Below are positions 1 to 5,242 of a stretch of 5,242 bases of DNA, piece after piece; position 1 is the stretch's first letter; each line of letters begins with the position of its first letter. The DNA lies in contig JAIDKJ010000014.1 of NCBI GenBank assembly GCA_029051835.1, forward strand, positions 1 through 5,242, in the 5' to 3' direction. The position numbers were made by a program, and so were the translations under genes. The stretch comes from Paramuribaculum sp. (GTDB lineage Bacteria > Bacteroidota > Bacteroidia > Bacteroidales > Muribaculaceae). The notes below the pieces were generated by a model. The model saw only the letters and a program-made list of their open reading frames with translations, had not been told where the DNA came from and did no database searches.

Positions 1-252
1 GATGATGCCTGCGTCGGTGGGCACTTTGGCGTCGACCACTCCGCCTTCGAGCATCTTGAAGAAGACTTTGGCGTGGTTGAACTCGTTCTCGGCTGTCTGG
101 CGGAAAATCACTCCGATCGGGAAGTATAGTTCTTTGTCGGCCTGCTTGGCATAGAATGTGTAGCGGGCGTATGACTGCGATTCGTTGAGGTAGGCCAGCA
201 CGATGTTCTGCTCGGTGCGTGTGCCTTTGATTGATTTTTTCTTTTTAGCCAT
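1..252 (-). CDS. Rubrerythrin, N-terminal part (runs off the window)
   Basis: I translated this by hand from the ATG at 252-250; 84 codons stay open to the window edge. The product starts MAKKKKSIKGTRTEQN and matches the N-terminal half of the rubrerythrin ferritin-like diiron domain, as in Desulfovibrio vulgaris rubrerythrin (MKSLKGSRTEKN...). The diiron ligands visible are Glu24 in the ESQ motif, and Glu57 and His60 in ENEFNHAK; they correspond to Glu20, Glu53 and His56 of the D. vulgaris protein. The remaining ligands and any rubredoxin-like C-terminal domain lie outside the window. Rubrerythrins reduce hydrogen peroxide in the cytoplasm of anaerobes. The basic KKKK N-terminus is a few residues longer than in D. 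vulgaris. A 153-base gap and a hairpin separate it from the upstream gene, so it probably has its own promoter, but I find no clean TAnnTTTG match. The start is preceded by an A/C-rich stretch with no Shine-Dalgarno sequence. Confidence 0.93.
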   Translation of the reverse strand, partial: MAKKKKSIKGTRTEQNIVLAYLNESQSYARYTFYAKQADKELYFPIGVIFRQTAENEFNHAKVFFKMLEGGVVDAKVPTDAGII

Positions 253-347
253 GATGAGTTTTGTGTGTTATGTTGATCTGAACTACGTTGTTTTTGTCAT
301 ATTATAACGTGGGTCGGGACGTGATGGTTCATGCCCGGATGCAATGA

Positions 348-378
348 GCGCGGACCTCCGGGTGATGGAGATCCGCGC
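348..378 (-). terminator. Hairpin after the SIMPL gene, probable transcription terminator
   Basis: Two 12-base arms, 348-359 and 367-378, are inverted copies around a 7-base loop. The plus strand has one C·A mismatch, but as minus-strand RNA that position is a G·U wobble, so all 12 pairs form only in the transcript of the left-reading genes. The stem is GC-rich and starts 28 bases after the SIMPL stop codon. What follows is only moderately U-rich (TCATTGCAT on the minus strand), so it is not a textbook intrinsic terminator. It could instead stabilise the mRNA 3' end. Confidence 0.6.
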
Positions 379-405
379 CGATATGTGCTGAAAAGTCTAT
401 GGGGG

Positions 406-1107
406 TCAGTCTTCGAGATAGTAGGTGAGGGAGGTGACTACGCGTACTTTCTTGATGTAGGGGGTGGTGGAGTCGCGGTCGTCGATAGTGAACTGTCCCT
501 GCCGGGCGGTCTTGATCTTGCCGAGCGACGATTCGGAGTCGTCGGCAAATTTCTTGGCAGCCTCGCGGGCGTTTTTGGTGGCTTCGGCTATCATCTCGGG
601 CTTGATGGAGTTGAGGTCGGTGAAGTCGTATGTGATCTGGTAGTTGTAGTCGTTGGTTATGGCTATGCCCTGGGCGAAGAGTTCGCCCTGACGGTTGATG
701 AGCGCGTGGATCTCCTTGACTTTTCCCGAGCTGACGGTCACTACGGATGTGATGGCGTAGTTGTAGGGTAGCGGCTGGTTGTTGTAGCGGTCGGTGGTGA
801 GGTCCTGTACTTTGGGCGCTCCGATGGATATCTCCTGGTCGGTGATGCCATTGGATTTCAGGAAGTCGACAATGCGCTGGTTGGTGGCCGAAACGTTGGC
901 GTAGACGGTGGGCAGTGAGTTGCCTACTTCCTTGAACATGATGGGCCATGTGACGACGTTGGCCGGTACTTCGCGTTCGGCGAGGCCGCGTACGTCGACG
1001 GTGCGGTCGCGTGAGGCGGCGAAGTCTATGCCTGAACGGATGCAGAGGCCGAGTGCGAGGAGGCCGAGTGAGATGATGGCCGAGGCGATGATTGCTGTTG
1101 GTTTCAT
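406..1107 (-). CDS. SIMPL-domain (DUF541) membrane-anchored protein
   Basis: This 233-residue protein belongs to the SIMPL/DUF541 (YggE-like) family. Residues about 4-23 form a hydrophobic segment after a single Lys, acting as a signal anchor or uncleaved signal; the Cys at 22 sits in LGLC, a poor lipobox, so I do not call it a lipoprotein. The domain follows, opening with the characteristic strand VDVRGLAEREVPAN (37-50) and closing with the family's typical helix AREAAKKFADDSESSLGKIK (180-199) and a final strand near 221-231. The protein is expected outside the cytoplasm, tethered to the inner membrane. SIMPL proteins have no settled biochemical role; E. coli YggE is linked to reduced oxidative stress. 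The start lies 22 bases past the GH3 stop with an A-rich leader (ACAAACCCTACCAAA) and no Shine-Dalgarno sequence, so it is probably cotranscribed with GH3. The stop is TGA at 408-406. Confidence 0.87.
   Translation of the reverse strand: MKPTAIIASAIISLGLLALGLCIRSGIDFAASRDRTVDVRGLAEREVPANVVTWPIMFKEVGNSLPTVYANVSATNQRIVDFLKSNGITDQEISIGAPKVQDLTTDRYNNQPLPYNYAITSVVTVSSGKVKEIHALINRQGELFAQGIAITNDYNYQITYDFTDLNSIKPEMIAEATKNAREAAKKFADDSESSLGKIKTARQGQFTIDDRDSTTPYIKKVRVVTSLTYYLED
1045..1070. repeat. Short direct repeat inside the SIMPL signal-anchor coding region
   Basis: GAGGCCGAGTG occurs at 1045-1055 and again at 1060-1070, a 15-base (five-codon) period. It encodes the repeated LGL pattern in the hydrophobic segment of the SIMPL protein, so it may be a small in-frame duplication or just the result of leucine-rich coding. 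Confidence 0.45.
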
Positions 1108-1129
1108 TTTGGTAGGGTTTGTGGATGAG

Positions 1130-2659
1130 TTATTGTCTGTTAGATGTGTTGTCGTGGTCGTTGAGCCGCAGCATGTCGTCGATGAGCTTGCGGTCGTTCT
1201 GCAGGCGTGGCACTTTGCGCTGTCCGCCGAGTTTGCCGGTCGATGCGAGCCATCGGTCGAATAGTCCTTGGCGCGCTACGGTGACGGTGAGCGGGGCGAG
1301 GAATATGTCGCCGGCTCGCTTGGCCTGATAGTCGGAGTTCTGCTCGGTGAGCCGTCGGTCGAGGGTGGCGGCGAATGTGTCGATGTCGGCGGGCGGGCGG
1401 TCGAACTCTATCAGCCACTGGTGGCGGCCCTGTGTGGTGGAGGTGGTGAATACCGGGGCGGCGGTGTAGTTGGCTGCGGTGCAGTGGCAGTCGGCGCATG
1501 CGAGCGCGAGAGCTGCGTCGGTGTTGTGGACCATCACCTCTTCTCCGAACGCGTTGATATAGTGTTTTGTTCGTCCGGTGATGACGATCTGCAGCGGGTC
1601 GGTGGCCACCACTTTGACAACGTCGCCTATGGGGTATCGCCAGAGGCCGTTGGGCGCCGAGAGCAGCAGGGAGTAGCTTTGGCCGGGGGTGGTGAGCCAT
1701 GCGGGGATGGCTTCGGAGTCGGGTGCGCCGAGCGGCACGAATTCGTAGAACACTCCGGCGTCGGTGAGCAGCATCATGCCGGGCGCGTCGGGGGAGTGCT
1801 GCACGGCGAAGAATCCTTCGGATGCGTTGTAGGTTTCGAGGTAGTGCATCCGGGCGGGGTCGGTGATCTCCGCGTATTGGCTGCGGTAGGGGCCGAAGGC
1901 GATGCCTCCGTGGAAGAATACTTCGAGGTGGGGCCATACGTCGTGGATGGTCGATGCTCCGGCGCGCCGGATGACCTGGCGCAGTACGGCGAGAAACCAT
2001 GAGGGGACGCCTGATATGTTGGTGATGTCGGCATGGATCGATTGTTCGACGAGCGCGGGCAGCTTGGCTGTCCAGTCGGGCATGAGGGCTGTGGCGCGCG
2101 ACGGCACTCTGATGCGGTCGACGAGCGGGTTGATCCTTTCGATGAGGTGGGCCGAGAGGTCGCCGACTTTTACTGAGGGCGATATGCCGTGAAGCTCGTT
2201 GGCGAAGCTTCCTCCGAGTATGAACGCTTTGCCGTCGAAGAGCCGGCTGCCGGGGTGGTGGTTGAGGTAGTGGGCCACCGATTCGGCTCCGCCGCGGTAG
2301 TGGTTGATGCGCAGGGAGTCGTCGGTGACGGGGATGTATTTGCTTTTGCCGTCGGATGTGCCCGACGACTGTGCGAACCGCAGGCATGCGCCGGGCCACA
2401 GTATGTCGGGCTCTCCGGCGATCATCCGCTCGATATAGGGCCGAAGCTCGGGGTAGGAGGTGACGGGCATGGCCTGGCGGAAGTCGTCGTAGGTGGCTAC
2501 AAGCCGCAGCCGGTGGGTTTCTCCCCAGAGGGTGTGGCGCCCGTGGGCAATGAGCCGGTTGAGCTGCCTGAGCTGTGTCCGCTCCGGGTCGGCGGCGGCC
2601 CGGAGCGTGCGTCGTGCTCTGGCGGTGAAAAACGGTGTGATCAGACGTGTGATGTTCAT
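1130..2659 (-). CDS. GH3-family acyl-adenylating enzyme (putative acyl acid amido synthetase)
   Basis: This 509-residue protein is of the GH3 type, a branch of the ANL adenylate-forming superfamily; genome annotations often call it 'GH3 auxin-responsive promoter family protein'. All three nucleotide-binding motifs are present: QSSGTSDGKSK at 97-107 (phosphate loop), ETYNASEG at 275-282, and LWRYPIGDVV at 339-348 with the ribose-binding Asp at 346. TGRTKHYINAFGEEV (361-375) marks the hinge to the C-terminal domain, which ends with GKLGGQRKVPRL (475-486), resembling the conserved plant C-terminal motif. Plant GH3 enzymes adenylate an acid such as jasmonate or auxin and join it to an amino acid. 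The substrate of bacterial members is unknown to me, and nothing here indicates auxin. No signal peptide is seen, so it should be cytoplasmic. Length is near that of other bacterial members and slightly shorter than plant ones. The start ATG is 5 bases past a TAATTTTG element. It leads a probable two-gene unit with the SIMPL gene. Confidence 0.9.
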   Translation of the reverse strand: MNITRLITPFFTARARRTLRAAADPERTQLRQLNRLIAHGRHTLWGETHRLRLVATYDDFRQAMPVTSYPELRPYIERMIAGEPDILWPGACLRFAQSSGTSDGKSKYIPVTDDSLRINHYRGGAESVAHYLNHHPGSRLFDGKAFILGGSFANELHGISPSVKVGDLSAHLIERINPLVDRIRVPSRATALMPDWTAKLPALVEQSIHADITNISGVPSWFLAVLRQVIRRAGASTIHDVWPHLEVFFHGGIAFGPYRSQYAEITDPARMHYLETYNASEGFFAVQHSPDAPGMMLLTDAGVFYEFVPLGAPDSEAIPAWLTTPGQSYSLLLSAPNGLWRYPIGDVVKVVATDPLQIVITGRTKHYINAFGEEVMVHNTDAALALACADCHCTAANYTAAPVFTTSTTQGRHQWLIEFDRPPADIDTFAATLDRRLTEQNSDYQAKRAGDIFLAPLTVTVARQGLFDRWLASTGKLGGQRKVPRLQNDRKLIDDMLRLNDHDNTSNRQ

Positions 2660-2664
2660 ATTGA

Positions 2665-2672
2665 CAAAATTA
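2665..2672 (-). promoter_or_regulatory. Bacteroidetes -7 promoter element for GH3
   Basis: On the minus strand this reads TAATTTTG, an exact match to the Bacteroidetes primary-sigma -7 consensus TAnnTTTG. Only 5 bases separate it from the GH3 ATG, so transcription would begin at or next to the start codon, giving a leaderless or near-leaderless mRNA. I see no clear -33 TTTG. A weaker alternative, TAGGTTTT, lies at 2709-2716 on the same strand and would give a leader of about 40 bases. Confidence 0.5.
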
Positions 2673-2758
2673 GGAAAAATGGCCGAAATTTTTTAACTAA
2701 ATGGCTACAAAACCTAACAAGGGCGTGGGGCGTTTTAATGTTGTATTGAAATTTTACT

Positions 2759-2766
2759 TAATTTTG
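2759..2766 (+). promoter_or_regulatory. Bacteroidetes -7 promoter element for the lipoprotein operon
   Basis: TAATTTTG matches TAnnTTTG exactly and ends 20 bases before the lipoprotein ATG at 2787. A start site 5-8 bases downstream gives a leader of roughly 12-15 bases. The -33 element is not clear: GTTG at 2740-2743 is closer than the usual spacing, and TTTT at 2733-2736 is only a partial match. This probably drives the rightward three-gene set. Confidence 0.6.
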
Positions 2767-2786
2767 CACCTGTAATTGATTGCCCG

Positions 2787-3164
2787 ATGAAAGCATTGTC
2801 CAATTGCCTGAGGCTGCTCGCCATTGCAGTCACCATAGTGACTTTCGGCTCATGCAGCGACGAAAACGATTATTACTGGTCGCCGCTGATCGGCGACTGG
2901 GTTCTTGTGGCCGATGAATATGGCCCGGTGGATATAGACCAGAACATATTCTCGTTTTACAGCGACGGCTCGGGACAGTATGTGGACTATGACAACTGGG
3001 GGCAGTCGTATACCTACGATATCTACTGGGATACGGACGGGACGGCGCTTTATATCTCGTTTGCCGACGGGCAGGAATGGATGTATCGCTGGGCCGTAAG
3101 CGGCAACAGGCTGTATCTTACGGATGTCGATACCGGAAGTCAGCTCGTGTTTGCCATGTTTTGA
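2787..3164 (+). CDS. Small lipocalin-like lipoprotein, probably surface-exposed
   Basis: This 125-residue protein has a lipoprotein signal peptide: Lys2 and Arg9, a hydrophobic stretch at about 10-20, then FGSC with the lipidated Cys at 23. The mature N-terminus is C-S-D-E-N-D, close to the acidic lipoprotein export signal described in Bacteroides (consensus like SDDDD), which suggests transfer to the outer face of the outer membrane. The rest looks like a single small beta-barrel of the bacterial lipocalin-like type: LIGDW (34-38) carries the GxW motif, FSDG-like turns recur (FYSDGSG 57-63, FADGQEW 92-98), and WAVSGNRLYLTD (102-113) is a typical closing strand pair. The mature part is rich in Trp, Tyr and Asp. 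The ligand is unknown. No Shine-Dalgarno sequence is visible. It is the first gene of a rightward set, 51 bases before the pseudokinase gene. Confidence 0.8.
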   Translation: MKALSNCLRLLAIAVTIVTFGSCSDENDYYWSPLIGDWVLVADEYGPVDIDQNIFSFYSDGSGQYVDYDNWGQSYTYDIYWDTDGTALYISFADGQEWMYRWAVSGNRLYLTDVDTGSQLVFAMF

Positions 3165-3215
3165 GCGGACGGAGCCGACGACTCTTGACAATCCTCTAAG
3201 TAAAACCAATCATTG

Positions 3216-4055
3216 ATGAGTGAAGCAGATCATAGCGCTGCGCAGAAGTGGACCGAACTGGAGCTTCTGCCTGAGTGGGACGAGGAGTATTACGACGTGT
3301 ACACTGCTAAGAAGCATGGCAAGTGGGTGATGCTCAAGACTCTCAAGGCGGCGTATAAGGACGACCCGCGTTTTCAGGCCATGCTTGAGAAGGAATTTGA
3401 CGTGCGCTACAATCTTGCCCATCCGGGCATAGTGATGATCAATGACCTGGAGGTGGTGCCCGGTCTGGGACTGTGCATAATCACCGACGATGTCTATGGC
3501 GATTCGCTGCGCAAGCTTATAGATTCGGGCAAGGCTGGGCCGGAGCATATAGAGAAGGTGTGTTCGCAGCTGGTGGACGCTCTCGACTATATACAGCGCA
3601 ATCACGTGGTGCATTTCCCGGTGCGTCCCGAAACGATAGTGTTTACGGAGAATATAGGTAATCTGAAGCTGATCGACGTGGGTTTCGATCAGCGTGAACG
3701 TCTGACTCCGGCCGACGCCGCGGAGGATATATATATGTTCGGCAAGGTGCTGCGTGAGCTGATAGATGCGGTGCCCGGTTCGCCGGTAAGGCTTCGTCGC
3801 ATAGCCGACAAGTGTATGTCGCAGAATCCGCGCGACCGCTATCGTTCGGTGCACGAATTGCGTATGGCGCTCGCTTCGCGGTCGGACAATCGTCTGTATC
3901 TGGCGATAATCGCATTCCTGCTTGTCATGATAGCTCTGCTGGTGTGGTTTAATTCGGGTTTTGCTCCCCACCGTCCGGCGTCGGTGGCGTCGTTGCTGCC
4001 GGCTGTGTCTTGTTGCGGTCTTTGGCCGGGCGGCTCCGGGTTAAAGGCAATATGA
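3216..4055 (+). CDS. Membrane-anchored protein pseudokinase
   Basis: I take the ATG at 3216 rather than the TTG one codon earlier, giving 279 residues. Residues about 12-220 have a protein-kinase fold of the Bacteroidetes Ser/Thr kinase-like type. Kept features are Lys41 (VMLKTL, the ATP-anchoring Lys), a helix-C acidic residue in EKEFDV (Glu58 or Glu60), LAHPGIV (67-73), Asp154 in DVG (the DFG position), Asp171 in DIYMFG (subdomain IX) and Arg208 in NPRDRYR (subdomain XI). Lost are the Gly-rich loop, the HRD catalytic Asp (H133-F-P135), the catalytic-loop Lys (Arg137) and Asn (Thr140). Only 16 residues lie between Asp154 and Asp171, so the activation and substrate-binding segments are essentially absent. 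It may bind ATP or a partner but is unlikely to phosphorylate. A membrane helix at 227-245 follows, then a 34-residue tail that should lie in the periplasm. No Shine-Dalgarno sequence is seen. The next gene starts 24 bases on. Confidence 0.85.
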   Translation: MSEADHSAAQKWTELELLPEWDEEYYDVYTAKKHGKWVMLKTLKAAYKDDPRFQAMLEKEFDVRYNLAHPGIVMINDLEVVPGLGLCIITDDVYGDSLRKLIDSGKAGPEHIEKVCSQLVDALDYIQRNHVVHFPVRPETIVFTENIGNLKLIDVGFDQRERLTPADAAEDIYMFGKVLRELIDAVPGSPVRLRRIADKCMSQNPRDRYRSVHELRMALASRSDNRLYLAIIAFLLVMIALLVWFNSGFAPHRPASVASLLPAVSCCGLWPGGSGLKAI

Positions 4056-4070
4056 TCTTCATTCATTTAT

Positions 4071-4075
4071 AAGGA
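4071..4075 (+). promoter_or_regulatory. Shine-Dalgarno-like site of the acetyltransferase gene
   Basis: AAGGA lies 4 bases before the ATG at 4080. It is the only start in the window with a recognisable Shine-Dalgarno-like sequence, and it supports this ATG. Its place just past the pseudokinase stop fits translation as a downstream operon gene. Confidence 0.6.
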
Positions 4076-4079
4076 ATAT

Positions 4080-5159
4080 ATGTCAATAGAAATAAAGCCT
4101 GTCAGTCCCGACCGTCGGGAGTTGAAGAAATATGTGAAATTCGGCATCGACCTTTATCGCGGCAATGATTGCTACGTGCCGCCGCTGGTGGTCGACGAGA
4201 TAGAAACTCTGATGCCGTCGAAAAATCCGGCATTTGACTTCTGCGAGGCGCAGTCGTTCATGGCTGTGCGCGACGGTGTGGCCGTGGGCCGCATTACCGC
4301 TATAATCAACAGTGTGGTCAATGAGCGCACCGGCAAGAAGGAGGCGCGTTTCGGATTTGTCGACTTTATCGATGATGCGGAGGTTGTCGACGCGCTGTTT
4401 CATGCGGCCGAGGAGTGGAGCCGTCAGCGCGGCATGACCGAGATGGTGGGTCCGATGGGGTTCACCGATATGGATCATGAGGGTATGCTTATCGATGGCT
4501 TCGACGAGCTCGGCACTATGGCCACGATCTACAACTATCCCTATTATCCGGTGCACATGGAGCGCATGGGGTATCAGTCCGATGTCGACTGGGTGGAGTA
4601 TCGCATGACTGTGCCCGACAGTGTGCCCGACAAATATCTGCGTATAGCTTTGCTCGTGGAGCGCAAATATGGTTTCAAGGCGCTTCACTATACGTCGCGG
4701 AGCCGTCTTAAGGCGGACTATGGCAAGGCTATCTTCGATCTGATCAATGTGGCCTACGACGGGCTTTATGGTTATTCGCCGCTGTCGGAGCGCCAGATCG
4801 GGTATTATATCGACAAGTATCTTGGCATTCTGCGGCTCGACTGCATAAGCATAGTGGTCGATAAGGAGGGCAAGCTGGTGGCGTTCGGCATATCGATACC
4901 GTCGTTTTCGCGGGCGCTCCAGCGTTCGGGCGGCCGATTGTGGCCATTCGGATGGTATCATCTGCTGAAAGCGGTGCGTGGCAAGAACGATGTTGTCGAC
5001 CTCATGCTTGTAGCCGTCAGCCCCGAATATCAGAATATGGGAGTGAATGCGATTGTGTTTGCCGACCTGATTCCTGCATATATTAAGAATGGCTATAAGT
5101 TTGCCGAAAGCAATCTGGAGCTTGCCGACAATGCGAGCGTGCAGCTTCAGTGGCCGTAG
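4080..5159 (+). CDS. GNAT-family N-acetyltransferase, cut short by an in-frame TAG
   Basis: This 359-residue protein resembles the long, about 370-380-residue GNAT proteins common in Bacteroidetes. The N-terminal half has GNAT-like strands (SFMAVRDGVAVGRITAIIN, 59-77), FGFVDFIDD (91-99) and the helix-loop WSRQRGMTEMVGPMGFTDMD (113-132). The C-terminal half has AFGISIPSFSRAL (268-280) and the acetyl-CoA binding region DLMLVAVSPEYQNMGVNA (307-324), where Gln318 and Gly321 occupy the usual Q/RxxGxG/A positions in a relaxed form. No signal peptide is present, so it should be cytoplasmic. The substrate is unknown. The stop at 5157-5159 is probably not the ancestral end: in-frame codons after it still encode a family-like basic tail. 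The core GNAT fold is complete, so the shortened protein may still work. It has a Shine-Dalgarno-like AAGGA and lies 24 bases after the pseudokinase gene. Confidence 0.87.
   Translation: MSIEIKPVSPDRRELKKYVKFGIDLYRGNDCYVPPLVVDEIETLMPSKNPAFDFCEAQSFMAVRDGVAVGRITAIINSVVNERTGKKEARFGFVDFIDDAEVVDALFHAAEEWSRQRGMTEMVGPMGFTDMDHEGMLIDGFDELGTMATIYNYPYYPVHMERMGYQSDVDWVEYRMTVPDSVPDKYLRIALLVERKYGFKALHYTSRSRLKADYGKAIFDLINVAYDGLYGYSPLSERQIGYYIDKYLGILRLDCISIVVDKEGKLVAFGISIPSFSRALQRSGGRLWPFGWYHLLKAVRGKNDVVDLMLVAVSPEYQNMGVNAIVFADLIPAYIKNGYKFAESNLELADNASVQLQWP
4611..4632 (+). repeat. In-frame 12-base tandem duplication in the acetyltransferase gene
   Basis: GTGCCCGACA occurs at 4611-4620 and 4623-4632, a period of 12 bases, encoding VPDS-VPDK (residues 178-185). 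It lies in the stretch between the two halves of the protein and looks like a small in-frame duplication. Confidence 0.5.
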
Positions 5160-5210
5160 TTCGAGCGTCGGCTGCCCCGTCGCCGCCGTGCATTCCGCCG
5201 CCAGCTTTGA
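5160..5210 (+). pseudogene. Stranded C-terminal tail of the acetyltransferase beyond the amber stop
   Basis: Reading on in the same frame past TAG at 5157-5159 gives FERRLPRRRRAFRRQL, then TGA at 5208-5210. From memory, full-length relatives end with a Trp, two residues, an aromatic-acidic pair and then a basic stretch of the kind RxHKRRR. Here Trp358 is followed by Pro, the stop, Phe-Glu, then the Arg-rich stretch, so spacing and character match. One base change (TAG from TAC or TAT) explains the stop, and CCC where a His codon (CAC) is expected explains the Pro in the tail. With readthrough the protein would be 376 residues. The remaining 32 bases of the window are T-rich, with eight T at 5232-5239, but I see no convincing terminator stem. 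Confidence 0.65.
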
Positions 5211-5242
5211 CGGAGAGTCTTTTTGGTGTGATTTTTTTTGCA

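Noticed and set aside
334..362. Alternative pairing CCCGGA (334-339) with TCCGGG (357-362), suggesting an attenuator-like switch with the hairpin at 348-378
   Set aside because: It has only six pairs with a long loop, lies downstream of a gene rather than in a leader, and has no associated leader peptide.
1043..1107. Lipoprotein call for the SIMPL protein based on its Cys22
   Set aside because: The context LGLC has Leu just before the Cys, which does not fit a lipobox (Ala, Gly or Ser expected); a signal anchor is more likely.
1140..2399. 419-codon open frame on the minus strand inside the GH3 gene
   Set aside because: It is a shadow frame of the GH3 gene: very rich in Arg, His and Pro, with no recognisable motif, while the overlapping frame has all GH3 motifs.
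3184..3189. TTGACA resembling an E. coli -35 box before the pseudokinase gene
   Set aside because: Bacteroidetes promoters use TAnnTTTG with TTTG, and no matching -7 element follows at the right distance; likely chance.
3210..3971. 253-codon minus-strand frame opposite the pseudokinase
   Set aside because: It is antisense to a frame with clear kinase-fold motifs; its composition is His/Arg/Ile-rich and it has no family likeness.
406..4055. A link between the SIMPL protein and the kinase-like protein because SIMPL was named for a mouse Pelle-like kinase partner
   Set aside because: The two genes are in opposite, separate transcription units and the bacterial domain is not known to bind kinases; the match is only one of names.
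4083..4961. 292-codon minus-strand frame opposite the acetyltransferase
   Set aside because: It is antisense to a gene with a clear GNAT pattern and a Shine-Dalgarno-like site; long shadows are expected in GC-rich third-position coding.
5194..5239. Intrinsic terminator at the right edge (T-run at 5232-5239)
   Set aside because: I could not find a stable stem directly before the T-run, and the window ends just after it.

Overview
The window looks like chromosomal DNA of a gut-type Bacteroidales bacterium, possibly Muribaculaceae, though the family is a guess. The pointers are two intergenic copies of the Bacteroidetes -7 promoter element TAnnTTTG, a lipoprotein with a Bacteroides-like acidic surface-export signal after its lipid-modified cysteine, starts that mostly lack a Shine-Dalgarno sequence, and a gene set (rubrerythrin, bacterial GH3 protein, SIMPL protein, degenerate kinase, long GNAT protein) familiar from that order. 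The coding regions are GC-rich and the intergenic regions AT-rich. I see no mobile element, CRISPR array, tRNA or rRNA.

The left half is read on the minus strand. From the centre outward it holds a GH3-family acyl-adenylating enzyme (2659 to 1130), a membrane-anchored SIMPL-domain protein 22 bases further on (1107 to 406), a hairpin that probably ends this two-gene unit (348-378), and the N-terminal half of a rubrerythrin that runs off the left edge (252 to 1).

The right half is read on the plus strand, diverging from GH3 across a 127-base AT-rich spacer with a TAATTTTG element facing each way. It holds a small lipocalin-like lipoprotein (2787-3164), a protein-kinase-fold protein with a C-terminal membrane helix (3216-4055), and a GNAT acetyltransferase (4080-5159). 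Spacings of 51 and 24 bases suggest one operon.

Two points deserve most attention. The kinase-like protein lacks the catalytic Asp and Asn and nearly all of its activation segment, so it is a membrane-tethered pseudokinase. The acetyltransferase frame stops at an amber codon (5157-5159), but the same frame beyond it encodes 16 more residues that look like the normal C-terminal tail of this family, followed by TGA at 5208-5210. This could be a recent truncation, a sequencing error or stop-codon readthrough. I found no convincing wholly new system. The closest candidate is the lipoprotein / membrane pseudokinase / acetyltransferase cluster, whose joint role is unknown.
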